Made by a program: the position numbers and the translations under genes
In this document: piece by piece, positions 1 through 13,084 of the stretch
Position numbering within the stretch: the stretch's first letter is position 1
Layout of the letters: each line of letters begins with the position of its first letter
Source of the DNA: Oxytricha trifallax
Taxonomy: Eukaryota; Ciliophora; Spirotrichea; Sporadotrichida; Oxytrichidae
NCBI GenBank assembly: GCA_000711775.1
Contig: ARYC01000261.1
Span: 88,460-152,459 of the forward strand
DNA length: 64,000 nt
Direction of reading: 5' to 3'
Notes under the pieces: generated by a model
The model's database searches: none
The model's input: the letters and a program-made list of their open reading frames with translations, nothing else
Told to the model about the DNA's origin: nothing

Positions 1-1797
1 GGCATGTAAACCCATTGCTTTTGATTTTTCAAGTATTCTATGAAGGCTATCAATTAAGTTATCATGATCTTTGTCACTTTCGAAGACATCAAAGCATGAT
101 AAACTTAAAAATATATTATGCTATAAAAATGATTTATGGTTTTTAAGGGGTTTAAGATAAACTCATTTTCTTCATGAATTAACTTGTTCAAAAGCTGAAC
201 ATCATCAGGGTCATTGAAATGATATCTCGCCAAACTATTAACATAATTCAACAATTAGTTCTTCTTCTTAGGAAGTGGAGACTGAGGTCTTTCAATATAC
301 AAATATATGTTACATTAAGACTTATTAAAATATAGTTGCTCAGTTGAAGAGAAAGTCTCGATAACTTGAAGCCTAGCTCTCTATCACTGATTGCTTTTGC
401 TATGTAGCTGTTAATAACCCTGAATACCTCAACATTTTCTTCAAGGATGAGGGTCTTCAGAAGACTTGCTGTTTATTCATCAAGCATTCCCTTATTTTCT
501 AGCTCAAGTATAATTGGAAGGCATCTGTCTTAGCCAATAGGTTACTATGGTTGGAGGTTTTGTTAAGGTCCTTGGAAAGTGGAATCATTAAATATTACTT
601 AATAAAAGCAATTTGATAGTGGAATAAATTCATTAAAATTACAAAGTTTAGAAATTTTATAAAGGAATGGATATTTTACCCTGTATGACCTCTCATTCTT
701 ATAGAATTAAAACATTTATATAATTGAATTTCTGCTATTTTCTCTAGTCGTAGGTCTCAGGCCACCTTATGTACTAGCTCTGCTTGCACTCCAATTAAAT
801 TAGGCAGTAGTTGCAGATGATAGATAATCAGTAGGTGGAGTCAGTGCTCTATGAATAACTCTAGCCTTGAAACTTTCAACATCACCATCTACTAGGTATA
901 ACGAATAAGCGCCATATATTCCACTGTCTCTCAATCTTGCTTTGGAAATTATCTTGTTTCTAACGTTTTCTAAATTAAAAACTTATTTTAACATCATGAA
1001 AGATAGGTTGAAGGAAACTTACCTGTAAGAAGAGCATCAGTTTACAATGAATTTACAAAAAGGATAATTTCATTCTGGTGATTCAGCTGATTTTGAACAT
1101 CGTTATTAAAGTTTGTGGAGCTTTAATATGAAGATGGCTGTGATGGTACGAATCCATTACTTCCAACTAAATTAGAACGATCATTATTGTTGACTGATTA
1201 AGCACCATGGAAACTTCTTGAATTCATATTGCTTGATGGTGGGATTGGACCTCCAAAGACTGGGGATTAGTATTGATTTTGGGAGTCATAGAAAGATCTA
1301 GCCTGCTATTATTATTGCTAACGGTTAAATTGTGGTTGATGCACTTGAGTACTGGTATCTAATAAACTCAAAAAAAAGCTTTCAAAAGCATTTTAAGTAT
1401 GTAATTAATTCAATTTAGAAGGGTGCTAGCCTAATTTTGTTACAAGTTCTAGTTCTATCCTGTAACAATTCTATCATAATACTGCTAAGTCTAGCTCTTT
1501 AACATGACTTCATATGGCTCATTTTTAATTTCCAATGGATTTGCAACGATAAATGATGGTGTAATGATCAACCCTACATTTCAATAAGATTACATACCAT
1601 AATAGCATAAAAATTCATCACAAATAAAATTTTCAATGATTTCGAGACTTACCTGTTCTATCCTGGAACCCAACAATTACTCCATCTGGCAATTGAAGAC
1701 TGTAGGAGAGTGCGTCCAAAAATTCGTCGACTTTCAAGTCTTTATGTATCAAGATACTCTGTGTGAGGCCTTTGTACTTTGCGCTGAACATATACAT
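1..1797 (-). CDS. Q/N-rich protein of unknown function, 5' part (runs off the window start)
   Basis: I do not recognise this protein. Read on the minus strand with TAA/TAG = Q, it starts at the ATG at 1797 (MYMFSAKYKG), although the frame is open upstream and an earlier start is possible. Then come a compact N-terminal part, a Q/N/S-rich linker (about 1030-1370, with a run of Q before ARSFYD), a segment beginning ENVRNKIISKARLRDSGIYG (about 745-970), and a helical, leucine-rich segment (ELENKGMLDEQTASLLKTL, about 355-520) running to position 1. The gaps behave as real introns: GT..AG with in-frame joins at 104-162, 289-321, 970-1022 and 1574-1652. The junctions near 1380-1440 and 590-700 are unresolved and could be an intron or an IES. 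This gene differs from its neighbours in having introns and no clear pointer repeats. Confidence 0.6.
104..162 (-). other. GT-AG intron
   Basis: On the minus strand it begins GTTTATC and ends TTTTAAG. Removal joins EEND to LSCFDVFESD in frame; the pointer-style alternative, AGTTTATC repeated at both ends, gives an immediate TGA and was discarded. Confidence 0.6.
289..321 (-). other. GT-AG intron, 33 bp
   Basis: It starts GTCTTAATG and ends TTGAAAG on the minus strand. Removal joins SNYILI to RPQSPLPKKK in frame. Confidence 0.5.
970..1022 (-). other. GT-AG intron, 53 bp
   Basis: It starts with the consensus-like GTAAGT and ends AATTTAG on the minus strand. The join reads DALLT-ENVRNKII. Confidence 0.65.
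1574..1652 (-). other. GT-AG intron, 79 bp
   Basis: It starts GTAAGTC and ends AATGTAG on the minus strand. The join reads GFQDRTG-LIITPSFIV in frame. Confidence 0.6.
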
Positions 1798-2239
1798 TTT
1801 ATTTGTAAACGTAGTTAATTAAATTGTGTAATATTTACTAATGCTTAGCAATTATTAAGTTTATGAAAACTGAATTGAGAGATATTAAATTTAATTATTT
1901 CTTTAAATTTCACTAAGAATATTTTGACATATATCGAAAAATTAAAAAATAAAATTAAACTTTAGATTATTAAGATAACTTATTTTCTCGTATTTATTGA
2001 GTTATACCTGCAACCATAGCATATTGATTTTTTCATAATATTCAAAATCATAATAAGAATGATTTAAACAAAAGAAAAAGAATTTAGTAGATTCATTAAA
2101 TTAAATATGACGTAATTCTGATTGAATCTTTAGTTTTTGAAAATTTGTAATTAGTCTTTCTTCTCTCATGGCTCATATTTAATTATTTGCTTGAAATAAT
2201 TGAATAATAATTTAAAGTAATAAAGTATAATTCTTTAAC

Positions 2240-3694
2240 ATACACGGATAGGTCTGTGTAGCCAATCCCATCAGTCCCATAGAAATAATGCGTCCACAAT
2301 TTTCCCATTTCTTTAACATTTCCTACACTATTCAATGCTCTTCCTTAAGCCATTCTTTCTACCAAATCTGCATTAGCAATTTTAAATTAATATATAATGT
2401 GTGATGAAAAGCTAAAATCATATTACTTCTTATAAGCAATATAAAGTGATCCAAAAGATACCATGTCTGCCTCTCCATTTGAAATGACGTGGTTTGCCTT
2501 TTCTTCATCATACCCTGTATTAACAATAAAAGTACCCTTAAATAGAGGCTTTAAGTAGGCTCTCATACTTTTGTGAGGAAGTTCTTGAAAGAATTTATCT
2601 GAATGTTCTTTATTCGTGGCATCAAAAGTGAAGTACTCAGATAACTCTAAGAATGAAAAAAAAACAAAAAAAAACAAAAACATTAGATTTTAACTGAAGC
2701 AAAATACAAATAAATGCTTCAATATATTGAATGCAATTTTCCGTTTGCTTAATTCTTGAGTAACATGCTGGAACAACTTGATGGGGTCTGAATCCTTCAT
2801 TTCATTGTAAACACCATTTGGAGAAATTTTCACTCCTATTCTCTTGGGAGAGTAGACTTTAGCAATTTCATCAACTATTTCAAGCAAAAATCTTGCTCTA
2901 TTCTCAAACGAGCCTCCGTAATTGTCAGTCCTTTAGTTCACTCCGTTTCTCAAGAATTGATCAATCAAAATATCTAAAATAAACCTTTAACTAAACTTGT
3001 TTAGTGATCAATCAAGTAACCATTTCCGGCATGAAGTTCAATTCCATCGAATCCTGCAAGCTTCGCGAGCTCAGCTGATTTTTTGAAGTCTTGGACAAAT
3101 CTTTTGATGTCATGTATCGAAGCAGATTGTGGTGTCACATGAGGAACTCTGCCATTTTAAGTATGGACAGTTCCATTGATTGCAATAGCTGAAGAAGAAA
3201 TAGGCATAGCTCCTCCAATTTAATCTGGGTGTGCTACTCTTCCCCCATGAAATATCTACGCAAAGATTTTAATGAAATTTGTATTCAATTTTTTTAAAAA
3301 AATGATTACTCCACCTGCTGCATGAACTGATTCATTCACTCTTTTCCAGCCAGCTACCTATTCATTGTTATATAAACAAGCAGCACCAGGAAAAGCATTC
3401 CCGTCCGCACTTACGGCAACGCATTCTGTAAGAATAAGACCAGCCCTGGCTCGTGCTGTATAGTACTCCCGGTAAAACCTTTTATACTAATTATAAATTT
3501 ATAGCAATTACCATATTTAATAATTAATTACTCCACAAGTAAATCATTTGGGACACCGGCTAATCCTGCCCTTAGTCTTGTTGTAGAAGCAACAACTGCT
3601 CTGTTAAAATAAAAATAAAAAACATTTTGTTTTAAAGTGTGAGATCACCCACTTTTATTTCTCTAAATAGTGGTTTAGTCTAGGAACAACCCAT
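2240..3694 (-). CDS. Old Yellow Enzyme family FMN oxidoreductase (OYE-A), in germline segments
   Basis: An NAD(P)H:flavin oxidoreductase of the OYE/12-oxophytodienoate reductase family: an FMN TIM barrel that reduces the C=C bond of alpha,beta-unsaturated carbonyls. It starts at the ATG at 3694 (MGCSQTKPLF). After removal of six IESs the frame runs VVASTTRLRA (FMN-binding Thr), IFAQIFHGGR (Gln of the FMN site), ELHAGNGYLIDQFL (the H..N-G-Y substrate/proton-donor motif, intact), RIGVKISPNG, and NTGYDEEKA..ADMVSFGSLYIANADLV. Family homology ends at 2240 (GYTDLSVY). Open frame continues with unrelated residues to a TGA at 2093, so the true terminus, or a last small MDS, is uncertain. The MGC start resembles an N-myristoylation/palmitoylation signal, shared with OYE-B. 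No GT-AG introns are needed. Confidence 0.85.
2381..2440. other. IES in OYE-A, pointer ATTGCT (plus strand AGCAAT)
   Basis: AGCAAT occurs at 2375-2380 and 2435-2440. Excising 60 bp joins SLYIA to NADLVERM in frame. Confidence 0.75.
2656..2733. other. IES in OYE-A, pointer CATTC
   Basis: GAATG (plus strand) occurs at 2651-2655 and 2729-2733. Excision gives RKIAF-LELSEYFTFD, matching the paralogues in length and sequence. Confidence 0.75.
2969..3015. other. IES in OYE-A, 11-bp pointer TTGATTGATCA
   Basis: The 11-bp direct repeat lies at 2958-2968 and 3005-3015. Excising 47 bp restores GYLIDQFLRNGVNQRTD. Confidence 0.85.
3269..3307. other. IES in OYE-A, pointer AATC
   Basis: GATT (plus strand) lies at 3265-3268 and 3304-3307. 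The join gives AAGGVIFAQIFHGGR. Confidence 0.7.
3470..3534. other. IES in OYE-A, pointer GGAGTA
   Basis: TACTCC (plus strand) lies at 3464-3469 and 3529-3534. Excising 65 bp restores DLLVEYYTARARAG. Confidence 0.8.
3606..3631. other. IES in OYE-A, pointer AACA
   Basis: TGTT (plus strand) lies at 3602-3605 and 3628-3631. The 26-bp excision gives GDLTLQNRAVVAST, where the paralogues have PNR or PNRF. Confidence 0.6.
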
Positions 3695-5009
3695 TTAAAA
3701 CTAGAATTTTTAAAAAAATCACCAATTTAGATTGTAAAAATACTTATTCCAGTAATTTTTTATAGGCTCATTAAAATTGAATTTTAATGTTGTTAGTTTG
3801 ATATTGATTTTTATAAAAATTGATTATAATTCCACTTAAACTTTAATTATATTAATTTATTTTATTTACATAAATTCAAAGCAGTTTTTCATATTTCTGA
3901 CAATTTTTCGTTAATAAATAAAAAAAGAAAGACTATATTATAAATTAATAAAAACAAAATTATGATGAGCTCAAACTAATTTCATCAGGTTATTTTATTT
4001 ATTTAATCTTGTTAGTCTAAATTGATTTAATTTTTGACTCATTTCTTTTATATTATTTCGTCTATAAATCAAACTAGTTACTGCTTCTATAAATATTTGA
4101 TTTAAATATTAATAAACACATATTATAATTCTCAGAGTAATTTATCAATTTATGCATATAATCGAATTTACATATAAGTGATATATATTAAATATCAATT
4201 CATTTCGGTTATATATTTTATATTGTATTTGCAATCGAGGAAAGACTTTAGTAAATTAACAGAGACAGTGGGAGGAAATTGTTCTTGATAAATTGATTTC
4301 TTTCTTCACTAAGAAAAGAAAATATTATTATATTTAGTTGAAAAAATTATAATTATAATCGTGTTTTTAGTTTTTGTGAAATTATAGTATCATGAGTTTA
4401 TGACATTTATATATTAATACTAAAGTATGTTCGTTAGATCTTCAATAAAATAATTTGTTTTTATTTTAAAGTTAGTTTATAAAAAATAACTATTATAATT
4501 ATTATATTATTTACTTATTTGTAATTTCTTGTAAAATAAAGCCTAAAAAAAATTATCCAAATAGTAAAGACAACATAAAAATTAATTTAATGTTAAATAA
4601 GATCTTGCATTATTCTTTTTGAAAATAATGAACATTAAAATATAAATAAAATTTTAATTTGCTAATTTATACCAAAATTAATATTCTTCCATTATAAATC
4701 TTTTTCTTTTCTCAAAACTTTCTTTCGATGTTATTTGAAATAACAAACCTAGTTTGATACTTATTGAACAATATGATAAGTTAATATATAAGTGGATTGA
4801 TTCTTTCTTAATTTATAGTTAGGGATATCCAGTAAAGCCACGTCAACAGCGCTATCCACGTGTATCAATCCATATTTGAATATTTCATTATTCTACTATT
4901 CATGGCTAAATTCTATTAAAAATATTCTATAATTAAAAAAATAAATAATGCACAATTTAATAGGAAAAAATGGGAAAAATGGTTCTAGGATGATATAGCA
5001 GTCCAAAAA
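3695..5009. other. Non-coding spacer between OYE-A and OYE-B
   Basis: Very AT-rich. I see no MDS, repeat-family member or open frame with plausible protein in either strand. A slightly GC-richer patch at about 4820-4875 contains GCCACGTC and CCACGTG, possibly regulatory, but nothing further supports that. Confidence 0.4.
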
Positions 5010-6748
5010 TCATAATTATCTACAAATAATTTGTTCTTTTATAATTATTTATAATGCCTCATAAACTGAGACGTCTGTGTAACCCTCGGCAGTACCAGCG
5101 TAGAAGTATGCTGTCCAGATCTTTCCTTAATCCTTAACGTTAGCTAAACTTCTTAGTGGCTTGTTCTCCTTAAGTCTCTCAACCAAATCTGGATTGCAGA
5201 TGTTTAGTAAAATATAATTGTTCATATTAAGAACATCATTAATTAACCGTTGAAGCTAGTGTGAATTAATTATAAATGTAGTGGGTACCGAAAGAGATGA
5301 GGTCAGCTTCACCAGCTTGGATGGTTCTGTTTCCTTCTTCATGGTCGTATCCAGCATTTGCGATGTAGGCACCGGAGAAGTGTGGCTTCAAGAAGGCTCT
5401 GATGTTCTTGTGTTGCTTGTCAGCGAAGAATCTCTCCTTAAGTTAAGCGTTTAATAATTCATAAATCACTTTAATATGCTTTTTAAAGCTATATTGATTC
5501 ATTGTGTAACTTTGAACTACTAGTTTAGAAATATAGATGTCGCAATTATGATTATGCATTAAATTATTGTGTTAATTGGTGGCATCGAAAGAGAAGTTCT
5601 CAGCAACTTCAAGGAAAGCTATTTTCTTTTAATTAAGAGCTTTGGCAACATGTTGGAACAGACCGATTGGGTCTGAATCAGACACGTCATTTATAAATTA
5701 TTTATTCAAATGTATCTTAGAACTTCTAAAAATTCCCATAAATTAAATTATTGATTGTAGCCGCTGTTTGGAGCAACCTTAACTCCGACTCTGCCAGCTG
5801 AGAATACAGCGATGAGCTGGTCGACGACCTCGAGCAATAGTCTGGTTCTGTTTTCTACTGAACCTCCATAAGTATCGGTTCTCTTGTTAACGCTATTTCT
5901 TAAGAATTGATCGATCAACTGACCAGCGCCAGCTTGTAATTCAATACCATCAAATCCAGTGTTTTAATATCAAATACAGAGTTATATGAGCTTAATAAGA
6001 GTCAACTTATAAATCATAATCCAGCTTTCTTGGCAAGCTCGGCGGCCTTTTTGAATTATTGGACTACTTCCTTGATGTCTTCAACGGTAGCTTCCTTTGG
6101 TTGAACGAATCTCTGTCTTCCATTCTGGGTGTGAACCTCACCGTCTGCAGCGATAGGTGACGATGAGATTGGGGTCTGTCCTCCAATTTGATCTGGATGA
6201 GCTACTCTTCCAGCGTGATACACTTGAATGTAGATTTTCAATTAAAACACTCTATATCCCATTTTTTAGATAGAGTATTTATAGATTTGCTATTGAATCA
6301 CTTCATAATATAAGTATTTTATAAAGGATTCTACCGCCCTTAGCGTGGACAGCATCGGTGACACGTTTCCAGCCAGCAGCATGAGCATCGTTGTAGATAG
6401 CACCACCGATTGGGTAGCAGTTGCCTAGAGCTGAAACACCAGCGCTCTCAGTGATGATGATACCAGCACTTGCTCTAGCAGCATAGTATTGAACCATCAT
6501 GTCAATAAAATTATAAATTATTGTATATTCTTGTCATTGGGAACACCATCTGGACCACATCTTAGTCTAGTGGTTGAAGCTACGACGAATCTTCCAAATT
6601 TAATTTCAAATTCTTTCTCTTTACAATTTAATAAAAAAATATTTTTAAATCTGTTAGGTACCTCGAGTGTGCCGACCTTGTGTCTTCTGAAGAGTGGCTT
6701 GGCAAGAGCAGCGGGCTCTTGTGCGTTCTTTGATGTTTGACAACCCAT
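5010..6748 (-). CDS. Old Yellow Enzyme-like protein with altered active site (OYE-B)
   Basis: An OYE-family barrel, complete on the minus strand. It starts at the ATG at 6748 (MGCQTSKNAQ) and seven IESs restore one frame to a TGA at 5010. Frame order: VGTLEVPNRFVVASTTRLRC, QYYAARASAGIIITESAG, RIYIQVYHAGRVAHPDQIGG, the substrate site, RVGVKVAPNSGYND, NAGYDHEEGNRTIQAGEADL, SFGTHYICNPDLVERL, then GYTDVSVYEAL and about 16 extra residues. The site that reads H-x-x-N/H-G-Y in A, C and D reads Q-A-G-A-G-Q here, so the residues that bind the substrate carbonyl and donate the proton in classical OYEs are all replaced although the frame is intact. The MGCQTS start fits a dual-acylation signal. It may be a flavoprotein with another activity, or non-catalytic. 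Confidence 0.85.
5204..5279. other. IES in OYE-B, pointer ACAT
   Basis: ATGT (plus strand) lies at 5200-5203 and 5276-5279. The join gives FGTHYICNPDLVERL. Confidence 0.65.
5447..5575. other. IES in OYE-B, pointer TTAAC
   Basis: GTTAA (plus strand) lies at 5442-5446 and 5571-5575. The 129-bp excision gives FDATNQLKERFFADK, one residue shorter than OYE-C here. Confidence 0.65.
5692..5756. other. IES in OYE-B, pointer AAT
   Basis: ATT (plus strand) lies at 5689-5691 and 5754-5756. The join gives NSGYNDVSDSDPIGL. The 3-bp pointer is weak, but the frame and paralogue alignment support it. Confidence 0.6.
5960..6024. other. IES in OYE-B, pointer CTGGATT
   Basis: AATCCAG (plus strand) lies at 5953-5959 and 6018-6024. 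Excision restores AKKAGFDGIEL. Confidence 0.8.
6237..6330. other. IES in OYE-B, pointer AATC
   Basis: GATT (plus strand) lies at 6233-6236 and 6327-6330. Excision restores KGGRIYIQVYHAGR. Confidence 0.7.
6505..6536. other. IES in OYE-B, pointer TGACA
   Basis: TGTCA (plus strand) lies at 6500-6504 and 6532-6536. Removing 32 bp gives GVPNDMMVQYYAAR. Confidence 0.75.
6593..6652. other. IES in OYE-B, pointer AGATT
   Basis: AATCT (plus strand) lies at 6588-6592 and 6648-6652. Removing 60 bp gives LEVPNRFVVASTTRLR. Confidence 0.8.
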
Positions 6749-7361
6749 ATTACGTGTATAGTGTATGTTTAAATATATTTGTAGTATATAGCAAAAATGC
6801 TAAATGTTCTTATAAAAACAAATGTTCTTTGAAATTAAGAAAAGATTTTAAATTTAATTATTAATAGTCTAACAATGATATTCTTAAAATATTGAATAGA
6901 AATTAACATTATATTCAAATAATTTGATTAAAAATATTTATAAAGTTAAATTTAAGCAATATTAATACGTGGAAGCCAGTATATAAATAATGAAAATAAA
7001 TTATAAATTTAAATTAAATAAAATAATTATATGTAAAATTTATTTGCACAATAGCTGTTAATTATTTAAAACAGCAATACACGTAAATTATTCCAGCTCT
7101 ACAAGATTTCTTTTTTATATTTTATTTTAACATTATCTAGTACTTTGATTGCCAAAGCTTCATTAGATTATCATAAATTTAATTATAATGTTGGAAGGTT
7201 AATTTTAATTACGTAATTACTGGATAGATCTAATTAAAGATATTACGTGGATCCAAAAACAATGGGAGATATTTGTTTATACTTTAAATTTTATAGTTAA
7301 ATTAACATAGTACACGTATATTGTTTACTGTTTAGAATATTTGAATCCGATAAATTACTGT
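6749..7361. other. Non-coding spacer between OYE-B and OYE-C
   Basis: AT-rich intergenic DNA; no element or coding segment recognised. ACGTAATATG immediately precedes the OYE-B start codon and resembles the ACGTAATTTTAAATG before OYE-D, a possible shared leader motif. Confidence 0.35.
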
Positions 7362-8769
7362 TCATGGCTCGTAGACTGAGAGGTCAGTGTAACCAACTCC
7401 ATCGCTGCCGTAGAAATAATTAGTCCAAAGTTTTGAGAAGTCTTTGATGTTGGCAACTGAGTTTGGAGTCTTTCCTGATTGGAATTTCTCTACAAGGTCG
7501 GCGTTAGCAATCAATTTTATATCATTGCTTTAAGTTAAGTTGTTAAAGAGTATTAATAATGAATGTAGAGGGATCCAAAAGAAATGAGGTCGGCTTCACC
7601 AGCTCTGATGGTATCATTTGATCTTTGTTGATCATAACCAGTGTTAGCAATGTAGGCACCGGAGAAGTGTGGCTTCAAGAAGGCTCTGATATTCTTGTGC
7701 TCAAGGTTGGCGAAGAATCTTTCTTGAATCTCGGCATTAGTAGCGTCAAAAGTGAAATACTCGGCAACCTCAATAAAAGCAACCTTTCTTTCGCTTAATT
7801 GCTTAACCACGTATTAGTAAAGTGCAATAGGGTCTGAGTCAGAGAGATCGTTGTAGGTACCGTTTGGTGAGAGCTTGACACCCACTCTGTGTGGAGTGAA
7901 GACTTCAGATACTTGCTCGACAACCTCAAGCAAGAGTCTGGCTCTGTTCTCGATAGAACCTCCATAAGCGTCGGTTCTCTTGTTGACGCTATCTCTCAAG
8001 AATTGATCAATAATATATCCATTGGCGCCATGGATTTCGATTCCATCGAATCCAGCAGCCTTGGCAAGCTCAGCGGTTCTTCTGAAAGACTTGATAACGG
8101 TTTGAATGTCTTCGTTAGTGGCTTCTTTAGGTACAACATGAGGGACACTGCCGTTTTATGTATGGACTGTTCCATTGATAGCAATAGCTGATGATGAAAT
8201 TGGAGTTACTCCTCCAATTTGATCTGGGTGAGCAGCTCTACCTCCGTGGAAGATTTGGGCAAAGATTAAAGTTAAAAAGAAACAATAATAATTCTGCCTC
8301 CTTTGGCATGAACTGACTCAATAACTCTTTTCCATCCAGTTACGTGGTCATCGTTGTAGAGACAGGCTGCTCCTGGGAAAGCGTTGCCATCAGCGCTTAC
8401 AGCAACGCATTCTGAGAGAATGAGACCAGCTCCTGATCTAGCAGTGTAATCTAAAATAATGAACATTTATCATTTTTTTAAGAGAATAATAATTTCTAGC
8501 TATGAATTCTAAGAAAAAATGTTCAATAATTATTAATATATTCAACTAAAGAAAGCATTTATAAGATATTCAATAAGTGAATATTCCACAAGTAAATCAT
8601 TTGGAACACCAGTGATTCCAGCTCTGAGTCTAGTAGTAGCAGCAACAACTGCTCTGTTTATTATTATTATCTAAATATATAAATTTAATATTTTTATCAA
8701 TTGTTTGGGAAGTCTAGATCTCCAACTCTGATTGGTTGTAAGATTGGTTATGTAGCGGTATCGACCATA
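7362..8769 (-). CDS. Old Yellow Enzyme family FMN oxidoreductase (OYE-C)
   Basis: A complete OYE paralogue on the minus strand, ATG at 8769 (MVDTATQPIL), TGA at 7362 directly after GYTDLSVYEP. Four IESs are removed. Family sites are present: VVAATTRLRAGITG (FMN Thr), IFAQIFHGGRAAHPDQ, EIHGANGYIIDQFL (H..N-G-Y intact), RVGVKLSPNGTYNDL, NTGYDQQRSND, ADLISFGSLYIANADLVEKF. From 8264 down to 7565 it is one uninterrupted segment, unlike OYE-B, which has IESs in the same protein region. It has no MGC start. It is closest to OYE-A in sequence and likely arose with it by tandem duplication. Confidence 0.88.
7512..7564. other. IES in OYE-C, pointer ATT
   Basis: AAT (plus strand) lies at 7509-7511 and 7562-7564. 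Removal gives GSLYIANADLVEKF. OYE-A and OYE-B have an IES at the same protein position with different pointers. Confidence 0.6.
8268..8293. other. IES in OYE-C, pointer AAT
   Basis: ATT (plus strand) lies at 8265-8267 and 8291-8293. The 26-bp removal restores KGGRIFAQIFHGGR. Confidence 0.6.
8451..8582. other. IES in OYE-C, pointer ATT
   Basis: AAT (plus strand) lies at 8448-8450 and 8580-8582. The 132-bp removal restores LLVEYTARSGAG. Confidence 0.6.
8660..8706. other. IES in OYE-C, pointer AAACA
   Basis: TGTTT (plus strand) lies at 8655-8659 and 8702-8706. Removal gives GDLDFPNRAVVAATTR. Confidence 0.75.
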
Positions 8770-9664
8770 TTTGGATTGATGATAAATATACTAAAAAATA
8801 TTGATTTTTTATATTCATGATTTTTAAAATTAAAATGTTTGGTGTTTTTATTTAGCACTTGGTAATGTGTAAATTTCAATTAAATTTAACACATCCAATT
8901 TATTACTAAAATAAATCCATCATCTTTGTCGTGACTTATATTTATCTGAGATAGATTAAGATACAATATGTGACGTAGCAATTATAATAATAATAAAAAC
9001 TCTGAAATAAATTTTTCTCTCCTAACTTTTTTTGCGAATCGTTATGGAAATATATAACTCCCTGATATAATAATTCTTATAAAAATTATTACCTCTTGTT
9101 ATTATTATTTAGAAAATTTTAATTGATTGATGTATTTTTAAGATATTAAAAGTTTAGATTTTTTGTTATAATAATTAATTTCGAAATTGAGCTCCTTAAA
9201 TATGCAAATTTACTGTTTAAATTACGTCATTAAAACATATTTCGAGAACATTCCTAAGTATGATATAATTATTTTACTGGATTTTTAAAGATATTTCCTA
9301 TTCTATATCTTATTAGAATAAAATACATTTAATTATTGTGTAGATTCTTCGATTGATAATAATCTATTGAAATTTAATTTATAAAATATATAAGAAAACA
9401 TATTATTATTTTTTAAGAAATAAAGATAAATAAAAATATATTTCTTATTTATTAACTATGAATAAAAAATTTCATATTCTATGATTAAGTATATGAAAAA
9501 TTTATAATATAAATTGTAAAATATTAAACTTACTATAATTCTGAAAGTGAAGTAAATTTCTTTTTCTTATAATTAACTTAAAAACAAAAGTTTTCATCAA
9601 ATTTTTTTTACAAATGATAATTTATAAAAACCATCTCTTTATTTTTATCTCATTTAATATTAAA
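8770..9664. other. Intergenic DNA upstream of OYE-C
   Basis: Strongly AT-rich, with no coding signal on either strand; it ends at the T1 element. It must contain the OYE-C promoter, but no specific site is visible. Confidence 0.35.
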
Positions 9665-9666
9665 TA

Positions 9667-10080
9667 TTGTAGAAATACATTTGAATTTGGAAAATTAAAT
9701 TTAAATTTATTTATTATTAATCAAAATCGTGGCAGTTAAAGTTGGCCAATTTGAACGATCTTGGGCTCATTCGATAGAGAATCCAAAATTAGCTGGACTT
9801 ATTATTGGCAATACTATTTTATCGAATCCCTGGAACGAGATAACTCGACTTTAATGTGAGGGTATAATTTAATGAATTTAGAAAAGTTTAATTAAAATCA
9901 AGTTATCTCACTCCAGGGATACGATAAAATAGTACCACCAATAGTAAAGTCCAGCTAATTTTGAATTCTCTATCGAATGAGCCCAAGATCGCTCAAATTG
10001 GCCAACTTTAACTGCCACAATTTTGATTTATATTTAATTTAATTATAATTAATTTTCCAAATTCAAATGTATTTCTACAA
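9667..10080. mobile_element. T1 inverted-repeat element (copy 1), TA target duplication
   Basis: A non-coding 414-bp element with long imperfect inverted arms. Outermost bases are TTGTAGAAATACATTTG and its complement, flanked by TA at 9665-9666 and 10081-10082. An inner conserved block reads GTGGCAGTTAA, and GTAAAGTCCAGCTAATTTT lies in the right arm. Two other copies in the window share ends, arms and size. The TA duplication and length fit a MITE mobilised by a Tc1/mariner-type transposase (inference). It lies 172 bp upstream of the OYE-D start. Confidence 0.85.
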
Positions 10081-10252
10081 TAATAAAAATGTAGAAAATA
10101 TAGGAAGAAATATAGAGAATATCTGTAGATATACAAGAAATAATTTAATTGGAAGATATTTTATATAAATACATAAATTGTCGTGTTATTAGTAATCATT
10201 TTAATTTATTTCGACTTAACTTAAAGATATTTCTTTAATTACGTAATTTTAA

Positions 10253-12214
<1,962 letters not shown>

Positions 12215-13080
12215 TTTTAAATAACCAATGAATACATAAATGACAATACAATTATAATTCCCATTATTTATAATGTTCTAATTATCTATTTATATGATTG
12301 AAATAGAGGAATGACGTATTTATCTATTAAGATCTTAATAAGTACTAGAGGAATATGTTATTTTTAGAAATCAATTAAATTAATAATTTATTTTCAATTC
12401 AATGCAATCACTCTATAATTAGATTTATAAGTTTGTAAAAATTGATAAAGAATAATCATTACAAGTATCTATTTGTTATGGAATTATAATTCATTATATT
12501 ATTTAATAATTTTTTAGTGATGTATAATACAAATGAGTCAATAATCTCAAAATTAAATTCTTTAAGTATAAGAAGTTTATACAAATAAAATAAATTTGCA
12601 AAAAAAATTATAAATATATAAAAACATCACAAAGTTTCCTGACACAAAAGGTTTTAAAGTATGTAAATAATTTATCTAATTTTAAATAGAATTTCTAGCA
12701 TTTCTTAAAAATAAGACCTTTATAGAAACTTTCTTACTTTTACTCATATATTTTGGGAATTAAAAGTCTTACTGAAATTTAATTTAATAAATATTCACTT
12801 TAAAGCAACAAGTAATTCATTAATATTAATATGCCTAGCTTAAACATCAAATGAATCTTAAAATTTAAAAAATAATTTAACATAGTTATAGATTTTATGA
12901 TGAATCTCAAAAGTCTATTTATCAAATCATTTCAAATAAGATTAATTTAAATATAAAAATAAATATTTTTTAATTATTGTTACAGTAAAAACATGCTGTT
13001 GTAGTACTTAAAAGTCATTTAAATCATATTAAGTCTATATTTTCAATTAAAAATAAATAATCTAATTACTAACATTTATT
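12215..13080. other. Spacer between the OYE cluster and the membrane-protein array
   Basis: AT-rich. No coding block or repeat-family member recognised. Confidence 0.35.
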
Positions 13081-13084
13081 CGAT

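Noticed and set aside
1636-1818. 60-aa plus-strand ORF
   Set aside because: Antisense to the first exon of the Q/N-rich gene and its GT-AG intron.
7889-8191. 100-aa plus-strand ORF over OYE-C
   Set aside because: It is the antisense shadow of the OYE-C segment and has no features of its own.
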